This document shows positions 1 to 8,865 of a DNA stretch of 64,000 bases, one piece after another. The notes under the pieces were generated by a model. It made no database searches. It was given only the letters and a program-made list of their open reading frames with translations, and had not been told where the DNA came from. Source of the DNA: Polytrichum commune (Eukaryota; Streptophyta; Polytrichopsida; Polytrichales; Polytrichaceae); assembly GCA_950295325.1 (NCBI GenBank), contig OX485806.1:30070001-30134000 (forward strand), given 5' to 3'. Each line of letters starts with the position of its first letter. Within the stretch, counting starts at the first letter, position 1. The position numbers were made by a program, and so were the translations under genes.

Positions 1-89
1 TTTGGTTGCACTTAAAATGTCAGATTCGGGTTTCACATCGAAAATTAACGCGACACATGCATGCCAAAAAATTGATGTGCAAACCTTAC

Positions 90-404
90 CTGTGTATAGG
101 CGTTTGAATAATCGCTTCCTCTCGTGCCGTGGCTGGCCTTCCCATCCCGTCGTGGGATCCAGGTCCTTTACATACTTCTTGATGTCGGCGCACAGGACAA
201 CCTTCATGGCGCCAAAAGGCTGCCCTTGCGCATCCAGCTCCACACGTTTCTTCAAGGCAGTGCTCCCCCCTCCCTTACGTGTTGGTAGTGGATGTGATGT
301 TTCAATCCCATCACTGTTTTCCTGATCGCCGTCTGATTCCGTGCCCGAGTTGGTTGCGTATCCTCGGCTACAACAACCACATTCCACAATCAAGGAATCT
401 CCAG
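90..404 (-). CDS. Partial exon of a CACTA companion (TnpA/Transposase_24-like) protein
   Basis: The minus strand is open through this stretch and ends at a good splice donor (ACACAG|GTAAGG, exon end at 90). The translation includes KKRVELDAQGQPFG, then VLCADIKKYVKDLDP, TGWEGQPRHERKRLFKRLY. This resembles the conserved core of plant CACTA second-ORF proteins (a basic domain with a G-rich turn, then a W and a lysine/arginine helix). The upstream acceptor is not clear, so the left-hand protein end (near 404) is approximate. It would be a later exon of the gene that starts around 2907. Such proteins bind subterminal repeats in known CACTA systems; that role is family knowledge. The family assignment rests on appearance only. 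Confidence 0.4.
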
Positions 405-781
405 GTGCACACATATGCGACTACCCACTGAGCTTGAGCAGCCACATTGCAACCAGTTACTGCCCCTATGAATCATACACGCAGTCAAGAGCATGGACGA
501 GCAACTTCAGAGTTCAGGAAGATTACCAATCACGATGTTCAAGCTGTAGCTGAAGAGTACCCATCATAGATGACCTGGTTGTCCAAGAGGGTATATCCAT
601 TCGATAGGTTTAGGGTCCAGGAAGATTACCCATAGACATGAACTGGTTGAGTTTAAGAGATAACCAATTCACTGTTGAGAGGTCGAAAGCGGCCAATTAC
701 ATTGACCCGTGTGAAGGATCAACCCTAATGTCGGCTCCATCAACTAATTGGGGGTTGTGCGCCATAGGAGCTAAGCCATAA
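405..781. other. Non-coding CACTA interior with short repeated words
   Basis: No coding stretch is supported. Repeated variants of TCCAGGAAGATTACC occur near 515-530 and 615-630, followed by AACTGGTTGAG-type words, consistent with short internal repeats of the CACTA element. The last three bases (TAA, 779-781) are the target duplication of the nested Harbinger-type element. Confidence 0.4.
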
Positions 782-814
782 GAGCATCCCCACTAGACCG
801 GGCACCGCCCCGGG

Positions 815-1040
815 CATAATTGCACCGGTGGCACCCCGGGCATAGTGTGGGTTTACCCGACATATTGTTGGAGCCCACTAGCTCGGGTACATGCCCCTCT
901 TCGAGGCCGGCCCCCGCCCGGTATTACCCCCTTGCCCGATTCCATTAGCCTTGCCCGATGCCTTGCCCGGATACCGATTCCGTGCCCGATGTGTTGCCCG
1001 ATTCCCTACCCAATCCCTTTCGGTTCTCCGCCCGGAAATA
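815..1040. repeat. Short GC-rich tandem words (GCCCGG / TTGCCCGATKCC)
   Basis: Inside the Harbinger-type element, CCCGGGCA recurs near 815-845. TTGCCCGAT-like units then recur irregularly between about 925 and 1040, with TTCC, GCC or GTG between them. It is a degenerate short tandem repeat in otherwise AT-richer DNA; open frames across it are a by-product of composition. Confidence 0.55.
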
Positions 1041-1246
1041 TACTAAAATCCCTCGTTAACTAATTCACTAATTAACTAATTCACTAATCATACTAGATTT
1101 TCATCAATCACGAAATAAAACATTACACTAATATCACTATATGAGTTAATTTGAGACTTTCTATTGTCACCCATTAATATATGGACCACAACAACATGGT
1201 CTAATGTTTGAGTCGTCCTACCTAAACCATCTTGAAATGGGTTCTT

Positions 1247-1416
1247 AAAGACTGCAGATTTGTTTTCTTGGTTTCCCAGCTGCAATTTCAAGACTTTGGG
1301 GGCATGTTACATACCGCTGGAAAGATATTTTCAATACCTTTCCAACGGTATATAACATGCCCCCAAATTCTTAAAATTTCAGCTGTAAAACCCACAAAAC
1401 AAATCTGCAGTCTTTT
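1247..1416. repeat. Long inverted repeat (hairpin with arms of about 80 bp)
   Basis: The arm starting AAAGACTGCAGATTTGTTTT (1247) pairs with the arm ending AAAACAAATCTGCAGTCTTT (about 1416). The inner part, GGGGGCATGTTA(C/T)ATACCG(C/T)TGGAAAG, is nearly perfect on both arms, and the loop is only about seven bases near 1330-1336. Mismatches are scattered in the middle of the arms. A transcript would fold into a strong hairpin, like a MIRNA-type or siRNA-producing foldback. It sits in the centre of the nested Harbinger-type element. Confidence 0.8.
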
Positions 1417-2009
1417 AGTGACTGCAGATCAGGGTGGTCAAAAGCTCATGGTCCCATAACCGTCGTCAAAACCCCAAGTTGCAGGTATAAAGGAAAAAAT
1501 TCATGGAGCTCCAGGGAGCTGGAGCGTGGCGTGGTTTGTGTTTGTGTTTGTGTCTAGCATAGTGCGTTGCTACATTGATCCAAAATTGTGCATTCTTTTG
1601 CCCTATCCCTCTCCTGGCATCCGACTGGTGGACGTTAGAACTTGGCGTCCTGGGCACCGGATTTCCAGGAGTGCCGTTCAACTGACTTATACCTCTGCTG
1701 GTGGGGATGCTCTAAGGACCTACTAGAGACAACTACAGGTGACGTCTACTAATTGCGCAGACTGCAATACCGATTATGCCCACGCCCCGACTCTGATTCC
1801 AGCAGAGATCGAAATGTCACTTTTCAAATTGGACGTCCACTTGGACAACCAGATGTCTAACCGACATCCACTGTGACACATGGGCCTAGACGCGGCTCAA
1901 TTGAACTGGTCGAACAGGCGCGGACATCGCGACGATGAAGACTGGTTGTGCTCTACGCTAGCATCAACACCAGGAAGAGGTCAGGAAAGGAGGAGAAAGA
2001 CCCACTTAC

Positions 2010-2236
2010 CTCCAGGATTGCTCCGGCACGTCCTCAGCCGCATCCTCCTCCTCCGATGATACCTCGATTATGCGGCGGCGTCTTGCCGGGGGTGAGCCAC
2101 GCCTCCCAGCCACATGCCGCGGGTCCTCTCTGGCCTTGGATCGCCGCTCTCCAGCTGCGCGCTTGTGTTCTACCAATGTTGCTGGAGACATCTCCTTGCA
2201 CTTCCCAGTGCGATCCCGTGTCTGCAACATCTTGGA
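2010..2236 (-). CDS. Probable exon of the divergent CACTA companion gene
   Basis: A basic then acidic peptide is encoded on the minus strand: MLQTRDRTGKCKEMSPATL, a lysine/arginine-rich stretch, then IIEVSSEEEDAAEDVPEQSW. It ends at a strong splice donor (TGGAG|GTAAGTGGG, exon end at 2010). It lies between a possible first exon (2907-2611) and the exon at 404-90 on the same strand. Mixed basic and acidic low-complexity composition suits the N-terminal half of a DNA-binding CACTA protein, but no domain is recognised. It could also begin upstream of the Met chosen here. Confidence 0.35.
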
Positions 2237-2610
2237 CACCCAAAAGCAACACAGCGCGTCGGAAAAGCAACACAAGGGCGTGGGAAGGCAGCACAGCGCC
2301 GTAGGGAAAGCAACACATCGGCGTTGCAGCAAATACCACAATGGAGACTAGCGGACGTAGGTAAGAGGATCTATGCACCTCGGCATCAGAGAAGACCTAT
2401 GGCCGACTGTGACCCTATGCCCAACCCACTGGAGGCCGTACAGGCACCTAAAACCGGGGGCTGCCGCGTGTCCGCATGCGGGCTTCCCAGTGCCATTGTT
2501 GGAGTTTGGCTTCCAGTGGCCGAGAGCGGCGAAAAATTTCGCCGCACAGCAAAATTTGAACTTGACCGTGACCTAAATTGTGATGCATGCATATGAGATG
2601 GAAGATTTAC

Positions 2611-2907
2611 CTGTTTTGGAACTGGGTTGATAGCGATGCTCGATGACTCAGTGGGTGTTGTGAAATTTTCACTCCCAAAGAAGTTGAGCAAGCGTGAGCG
2701 GCGGCGACGGTGTGCACGTTGGGTTCTTTGAATTGTGTTGGGTTTTTGGGATGGCATCATTGCATTCTTCTCTTCGCATTCAAACACCAAAGTGGACAAC
2801 ACTGCAGCGGCCTCGGAGTCATCCGCATCCACCCTTTGCGGATGTTGTGATGTGTCTATAAAACGGACAACCCTACCAAGCTTTCGTGCTGAACGCGACA
2901 CCGCCAT
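2611..2907 (-). CDS. Possible first exon of the divergent CACTA companion gene
   Basis: The minus-strand frame starts MAVSRSARKLGRVVRFIDTS at 2907, continues through a basic RAHRRRRSRL segment and reaches a donor (CCAAAACAG|GTAAATC, exon end at 2611). It points away from the TNP2 gene that starts at 3515, leaving about 600 bp of shared upstream DNA. No domain is recognised. Start choice is by the first Met after an in-frame stop. Confidence 0.3.
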
Positions 2908-3514
2908 GCTGCTAAGGGATGTTCAAGCAATGAGCGTACAAAGGTGAAGCCGCAACACTTAGGGTTTAGAGAATGTCGGCGAGCCTTCTCAGGGTCCTCT
3001 GGGGCATCCACTACCTGGAATACCCTCTGGGACATGTGGGAAAAGGTCAGTTACATTGTTTTTTTACTGGCGTCGTAGATACCAGTGTTTTCTTGGACGT
3101 CATGTAAGACACCCAATGCGACATGTGTTTAATTCGAACATTGTGCGCTCCCCATTGTGTGCGGGAATGAAAGATCCAGGTCATCGACGTGACCATTGTG
3201 GTTTCGATGTTCTGCAGCAGTCAAATCCCTCACGTGGGTGTGTATGGAACACACTGCCGTGTAGTGTGTGACCTTCATTTTGGTGTCCAGGAAGATGTCA
3301 CAATTGACGCCGACAGATCAACAGCAATGTCCCCATGGACATTCTCAGTGACATCCACCCTGGAAGAGACACTCCGCATAGTGTCAACGAATGGTGTCCT
3401 CTGTTTATATCAATGCTCATGCGCAACACGACCACGCGGAGACCTTGCGGAAGCGCTGTAGGGTGTGTAACATCGGCCCAGTGAGGTAACATCTTCCAAT
3501 TCGGGACACGCAAC
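2908..3514. promoter_or_regulatory. Intergenic DNA between divergent CACTA genes, rich in GAYGTC words
   Basis: Between the two divergently oriented CACTA genes are many copies of GATGTC/GACGTC/GACATC-type words, for example TTGGACGTCATGTAAGACA near 3095, AGGAAGATGTCACAATTGACG near 3290 and CAGTGACATCCACCC near 3345. In characterised CACTA systems short clustered repeats are transposase-binding sites close to promoter and ends. A shared promoter here is inference; no clear TATA box was assigned. Confidence 0.35.
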
Positions 3515-5272
3515 ATGGGTTCGGCTGTGCGTCGTGGTGCAACCATTCGTTTGACGGACGATGGACGCACACTTCGTCACGTGCCAATAGGGGATTTGAT
3601 ACTTCACACGGAGATCCGCGTGGCGACAGAGAACAATGTGCACACATTTAGATGTCCTTGCAAAGACTGCAAGGGTGGACGCAGAAAAACCATACAAATT
3701 ATACGGCAACACCACGCGGCAGTTGGCCGTGATCCATTTCTAACCAAGTCTTTACTAGGCGGTGACCCCGTCGATGGATACCCACCGTCTGGAATGTGGG
3801 TGGAGGACGTCTGTTGTGACAACGACGTTGTAGAAGACATCCCTTCGAACACATTACCTGAACCCGTGGACGCCGACAACGGGGCACTTCCCCCACCCCT
3901 CCTGGATGAATTCCATGAAGTTGAACGTCAGGTGCTGGAGGCACTGGGCAGAGGGGATGCACTCCACGAAGAGGCCGTAGCTGAAGGACGTTTGCATATG
4001 GAGAACGAGGAAGACGGAGACATCGAAGATGAATTGGATGGTTTGTATACGGAAGCCACGACTCCAGTGTACCCGAGTTCAAAAATGAGTGTTGTGTCCG
4101 CCACGATCATCATAATGAACATGTGCTCGGTGTTCCGTGTGAGCAATACATTTACCGATGAGTTGTTCCGATTTTTGTCTGGAGACTTGTTACCAATGCC
4201 CAACAAGTTGCCCAAAACTCATTATGCGGCTCGGAAGAGCATCCGTCGACTTGGATTGACCTACAACAATATCCATGCATGCCCCAATGGTTGTATTCTA
4301 TATGACGAAGAATATGCAAATCATGATTTATGTCCCAAGTGCACGGCGCGACGATGGCTGGATGGCAGCAACAACATTCCCGCAAGAGTAACCCGTCACT
4401 TTTCCCTAATTCCTAGGTTGAAACGGATGTGGCGCTCGTCTGAGATAGCGCGTCTATTGACAGGTCACACCAAACACGTCAGCAGTGATGACATCATGCG
4501 TTCTGTGGTTGACAGCCCTGCATGGAAGCACATCAACAATGACGTCGCGTTTGGCAACTTTGGGCGTGACGATAAGAACATGAGACTAGCTCTCGCTTTG
4601 GACGGAGTGAATCCTTTTAAACTAAACAACACCAACTGGTCGACGTGGCCGGTATTGATTTTGATTTACAATTTCGAGCCATGGTTGGTAACTAAAAAGT
4701 TTTTTATCTCGTTGTGTATATTGATTTCCGGGAAGAAGTCGTCGTCCTCTTCAAACATTGATGTGTTTATACGACCGCTTTTGAAGGAGCTACAAGAGCT
4801 TTGGCATGGTGTTGAGGCTTTAGATTTCTCCCAACCACAAGGGAGTCGCACTTTCACTTTGCGTGCCATACTTATGTGGACCATTTCCGATTTTCCCGCT
4901 TTCAGCCTCATTTCTGGTCTTACTTGTAAGGGCTACAAGGGGTGCCCTTGTTGTGGACCAAACACCGATGCGATGATGGCAAAAACCAGAGACATGCTTC
5001 CAAATCGGAGCATTAGGGGCACCAAAATTGTTTACGGCGGCATTCGTCGTTATTTACCCCGTCACCACCCGTATCGCCGGAATAGGAGATTCAATGGGGA
5101 GGAAGAGGAACGTCCTAGGCCAAAACCGATGTCGGGGGATGATATCATTCGATACGCAGCTTGGCGCGATTCATACCTACAGATGGGCGGGAGAGAGAAC
5201 GGACCCAACGATCCTGTGCATGTCACAGGCGTCAAAAGACTTAGTGCGTTGTTCGAGCTGGAATACTGGCAG
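3515..5272 (+). CDS. TNP2-family CACTA transposase, main exon
   Basis: This is the catalytic-type transposase of CACTA elements. Features in order over 586 codons: an N-terminal RxxxRHVPIGDL region; a Cys-rich segment FRCPCKDCKG; a zinc-binding block with HACPNGCILY and HDLCPKCTARRW (about residues 250-280); the TNP2 core LALALDGVNPFKLNNTNWS followed by WPVLILIYN; then SGLTCKGYKGCPCCG and MSGDDIIRYAAWRD. The exon ends at a clean donor (TACTGGCAG|GTGATT). Joining it to the next exon at 5502 restores the expected EYWQHLLERHIL. The long uninterrupted frame shows recent activity; later exons are damaged. Start is at the first Met of the frame. Confidence 0.85.
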
Positions 5273-5501
5273 GTGATTCCCGTATAACAATTAATGTTTG
5301 CACATCCTGTCCACAGATGTTGAAGTGGACATTGCGACGTCCATCTCAGTCACGTAGTTTGTAATGATGTCCACCAAGACATCTGACCTAACGCTTCAGG
5401 CCATGATGATTACCAGCTTTGCTCATACGGATAGACGAGGCATGCATGTGTCCATGAAAGTGCTGGCAATGTGTCTGAAATTGGCCATGTGTCTTGTGCA
5501 G

Positions 5502-5850
5502 CACCTGCTAGAGCGTCACATCCTCGATGTTATGCATTGTGAGAAGAATTTGTACGAGAACTTGTTGAAGACATTATTTTGGAATGAATGATAGTCCTGG
5601 AAGCAGGGTCGACGCGGAGGACCTGGGAATACGCAAAGAGATATGGTTGCAACCCCCACGGCGGCCACAAGATGGGTACTATATGCCGCACGCTCCCTAT
5701 GTTTTTAGGCCACATGAACGCGCGGAGTTTGTTGGAATCGTCTCCAATATTCGCACCCCCACAAACTACGTGGGTAGCATTCACAAGCGCCTAGCGGATG
5801 GGAAATTGCAGTACATGAAAACGCACGACTACCATGTTCTCATGCAACAG
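5502..5850 (+). CDS. TNP2 transposase, second exon (contains a frameshift)
   Basis: The acceptor TTGTGCAG precedes 5502. The frame then reads HLLERHILDVMHCEKNLYEN, the TNP2 signature around MH-EKN. A one-base shift in the T run near 5575-5580 moves the reading to GMNDSPGSRVDAEDLGIRKE and on to KLQYMKTHDYHVLMQQ, the typical end of the TNP2 region. The exon stops at CAACAG|GCAAGT, an apparent GC-type donor, and continues at 6110. The frameshift would inactivate translation of this copy. Upstream, 5273-5501 is an intron. Confidence 0.75.
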
Positions 5851-6109
5851 GCAAGTCAAGAAGGACACCCTCGGGGATGTCAATGTTGTAATACAATGTA
5901 TCAATGTGTCATAGGAGTATAGGCACACACCGCATGATGTCTACTGAGACCTCATTCCAAACATGGTTGACGCGTCAACATCCTGGGGGACGTTATCCTC
6001 AAACTGTTTTTGCACTCCATGTTTTTCATGACGCTCCTAGATGTTCTGTCTGATGTCCAGAGGGGCGCGACACAATCGTTCTCTGACTTTCTAAATACAT
6101 GTCTTCCAG

Positions 6110-6690
6110 ATTCTTCCAGTGGCTATACGCAACCTATTGGATGAAAGCGTGCGCGTAGCTATTATCAAACTGAGTAGAGTGTTTCAGAGACTATACGCCA
6201 AGGAGGTGAAGAGAGGCGACAAGGAGGGCACAATGTTGGATGTGGTGATGGCGACGTGCGTCATGGAGAAGGAGTTCCCTCCCACATTTATGAATGTCAT
6301 GACGCATCTTCCCGTCCATTTGGTGGAGCAGTTGTACACGTGCGGTCCAGTGCATTGTCGATGGATGTATCCCATAGAACGGTACATGAAAACGTTGAAA
6401 GATTACGTTCGAACATTTGCACATCCGGAGGGTAGTATAGCGGAAGGTTATCAAATGAACGACATGCTTGGTTTTTGCACATAGTACATGCATCAGTACA
6501 GAGGAACTACACATCGTGTATGGGACGCTGAAGAGGATGCAACCATGAACGATGAGATTCTCCGTTGCAACTCACAACAAAAGCGAAAGATGTCCGACGA
6601 ATTCCGCAACTATGCGCACGCTTTTGTTTTGGACAATGCGTCGTCATTGGAGCGTTGCAGAGAGTTATTGGAACTCATACTTACTTTACT
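6110..6690 (+). CDS. DUF4218-like region of the CACTA transposase gene, with one in-frame stop
   Basis: The acceptor GTCTTCCAG precedes 6110. The frame continues the TNP2 protein as ILPVAIRNLLDESVRV, then MATCVMEKEFPPTFMNVMTH, HLPVHLVEQLY and the DUF4218-type CRWMYPIERYMKTLKDYVR. A TAG at 6482-6484 interrupts the same frame, which then continues YMHQYRGTTHRVWD to about LERCRELLEL. Both sides of the stop are in the same phase, so it is a point mutation rather than an exon end. The donor at the right edge is not resolved; 6691-6920 looks intronic and contains GATGTC-type words. Confidence 0.75.
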
Positions 6691-6920
6691 TCAAGCCTCG
6701 ATGATATATACTGTCACCCAATGCAAAATACCTGTGCCATGTCAACTGTGACATGCAGCAGTGCATGAGGATGTGTTGGACATGATGTCCCAAATGACAT
6801 TCTTTCTGAGATATACGCGTCACATGTGATATTGCAGATGATGGCCATCACACTTTTGCATCACCTTTATATACATGCAAAGGCCATTTCTAACCACAAT
6901 TTAATGGCACACAACCTTGT

Positions 6921-7771
6921 GCAGGGAGTTTATGGCAGCTAGAGTTTCGCGTTGGAAAGAGAGGGAGGCCTTTCGGAAAATGTGTCGCCGCCGGCATCCA
7001 ACTTTGGCAGTGCGGTATCCGTTGGAACTACACGATCTTCCTCCCTTTGCAACATGGTTGACGTCGCGTCTGTCACGTCAGCGTTCCTCCGGCGAAGTTG
7101 TGGACGTCGATGTTGCGCAATACGCGCAACCTCCCGAGCGATATGCAATCTCACACCGGAAAATGTATGCGTTTGGCATACACTTCCGAGTACGAGGTGC
7201 TGAGGGTGGCCTCGTCACGCGCGATTCATGTGTGGTGGCCTCATTTACACGACAAATACCATGGGGCTTGAGAAATGGGCGACCCATAGAGACAACCGAG
7301 GAGTATGTGGGCTACATCAAAGAGATCTTGGAGCTAGACTACCGAAATCATTGCACCACTGTGCTAGTGTGCGATTGGGTTCGCCCAAGTGCAGATCCTC
7401 GACACCCTAACATCACACGGGATCAATATGGTTTCACCGTTGCGAACTTCAACCGCATGGATGGCAAAGTGCACTCAAGCTCTTTTGCATTTCCATTGCA
7501 TTGTCAACAAGTTTTTTTCTCCAATGACCCGACGAGGCCAGGATGGAAGGTTGTATGTCGCACGGACGTGAGGGGTAGACGTGGGCAACTACAAACCAAC
7601 CAGACCTTACCGCGCATAATCGATGTCGGCCACGATGCTGACTTTGTGGGTTTACAACCACAAATGCAAGATGTAGAGCCCACTAGAAAGCCCGCAACGG
7701 ACGGCGGCATGCACATCCCAGCCTCGTTGGATGTTCGTGGGGAAGAAGAAAACGAAGGAACACAGTATTAG
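6921..7771 (+). CDS. DUF4216-like C-terminal part of the CACTA transposase gene
   Basis: An acceptor (CTTGTGCAG) precedes 6921. The frame encodes EFMAARVSRWKEREAFRKM at the N-terminal side, and YGFTVANFNRMDG, SFAFPLHCQQVFFSNDP and GWKVVCRTDVRGRR towards the C-terminus. The last segment matches the usual DUF4216 pattern of plant CACTA proteins (a QQVFY-DP...GW.VV core). It is uninterrupted and ends at 7771. In plant elements this domain follows TNP2 and DUF4218 in the same transcript, which fits the order here. Its biochemical role is not known to me. Confidence 0.7.
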
Positions 7772-8865
7772 TGGTTACAACCCAAAGCACCTACAGCAAC
7801 GTCACATCACACATGACATGCAATGTATAAGGTTGCGTCACAAGGGACGCCTTGCTGGAGAGGAACCGACTGTCAAGGCTGATGTCTACTCGGGTGTCCG
7901 CGGAGACGTCCTTTGTGTTCAAACAGACGGATGGTCATAATTTTCTAGGCACTAAGATTTTCCAGTAGCAGTTGCTCGTCTATATGTGGAATGTGGCCAC
8001 GAGATCCAACGTGGGCACTCCCACGTTTGGCGCATGTATTTTTGGAATTGTGAGAGCAATGAAGTGCCATATTTTGCTTGCAAAAGTCTTCCCTTGATTT
8101 CTTCGTGTCTAAATGTACAAATATATAACCTTTGAAATCCTTTGAAATCAAAATCAACATATGACAAACTAAATTATAAACAAGTGAATGAGAAAACATT
8201 CATTTTGTAGCAAAACTTGAAATTTCATAATTTTTCTATTTTAATCCAAAGGGAATTTTTCTACTTTAATTAATTATTCGGCTAACATGTGTTGAACCAG
8301 CTATATATGAACCTACGGTATGCAATTGTGGTCCCGCATGTCTACCTTATGGCAATTAGAGAATGATTCAACCACCCCCGTGTTTTTTGGCTCATCCGCT
8401 ACAAATATTTGAACGGAATTCGGGAGAATAACATGCATGCCAAGAACCATATTGATGCACCGTGAGAAATTTATGTGGCATTCCCTCAAATTTTTGGGAA
8501 CAAGTTTGTCTTTTATAGCCAACCACACATAGTTGAACATTCTCCAACCTTTTTTTCCCGAGCAACACTTTAAGTCTGCCTGCCGCAACTTTATACATGC
8601 CGTGGATAGACCTGTGGGGATGACGTGGCGTTAGCGGCCTTACAAACGGCCCGACGCAGGACGTCAGCATGTTTTAAATGACATCCACAAAAACATGGCT
8701 ATCTTTCCTGACATCGCCATGTCCTGGCCCATGATCTGTCATGTTTCACGCAACGTCCAATAAAATCTGCAATTCTGTGGGCGTTTATTGCCGAATATAG
8801 TGACATCTCGGAAGACATCACTCGTTTCCCCAAAACGACCCCAAAAACGTGGGTTTCTTATAGTG
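7772..8865. repeat. CACTA right subterminal region and terminal repeat
   Basis: No coding potential is visible. GATGTC/GACATC words cluster at 7880-7920 and again at 8650-8830 (GACGTCAGCATG, GACATCCACAAA, GACATCGCCATG, GACATCTCGGAAGACATC), consistent with subterminal transposase-binding repeats. The stretch 8200-8300 is AT-rich. The terminal motif CGTGGGTTTCTTATAGTG occupies 8848-8865. Confidence 0.6.

Larger units (their letters stand above)
782..1712. mobile_element. PIF/Harbinger-type non-autonomous element, nested in the CACTA element
   Basis: The terminal inverted repeats are GAGCATCCCCACTAG at 782-796 and CTGGTGGGGATGCTC at 1698-1712 (14 of 15 positions complementary). They are flanked by the 3-bp duplication TAA at 779-781 and 1713-1715, the TWA-type duplication of PIF/Harbinger elements. 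No transposase is visible in its 931 bp. The left third is GC-rich with repeated GCCCGG/TTGCCCGATKCC words (about 815-1035). The centre holds a hairpin with arms of about 80 bp (1247-1416). A segment at about 1140-1240 recurs in inverted orientation at about 59,820-59,930. Confidence 0.8.
1..8865 (+). mobile_element. CACTA (En/Spm-type) DNA transposon, left end outside the window
   Basis: The right terminus is exact. Read on the minus strand, the sequence begins CACTATAAGAAACCCACG at 8865-8848, the classic CACTA terminal motif, and it abruptly interrupts the gypsy polyprotein codon series that runs to 8866. A 3-bp target duplication would be gca at 8866-8868; its partner lies outside the window. 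Inside are a TNP2-family transposase gene on the plus strand (3515-7771) and a divergent minus-strand gene (2907 to beyond base 1). No CACTA-type left end is visible in 1-3500, and the minus-strand gene runs off the window, so the element probably continues leftwards. Non-coding parts and introns are rich in GATGTC/GACGTC/GACATC words, as expected of subterminal binding repeats. The transposase carries a frameshift and an in-frame stop, so the copy is probably non-autonomous now. Confidence 0.75.

Noticed and set aside
8313-8670. Minus-strand open frames in the right part of the CACTA element.
   Set aside because: No motif, splice structure or coding composition; the stretch fits non-coding subterminal DNA.
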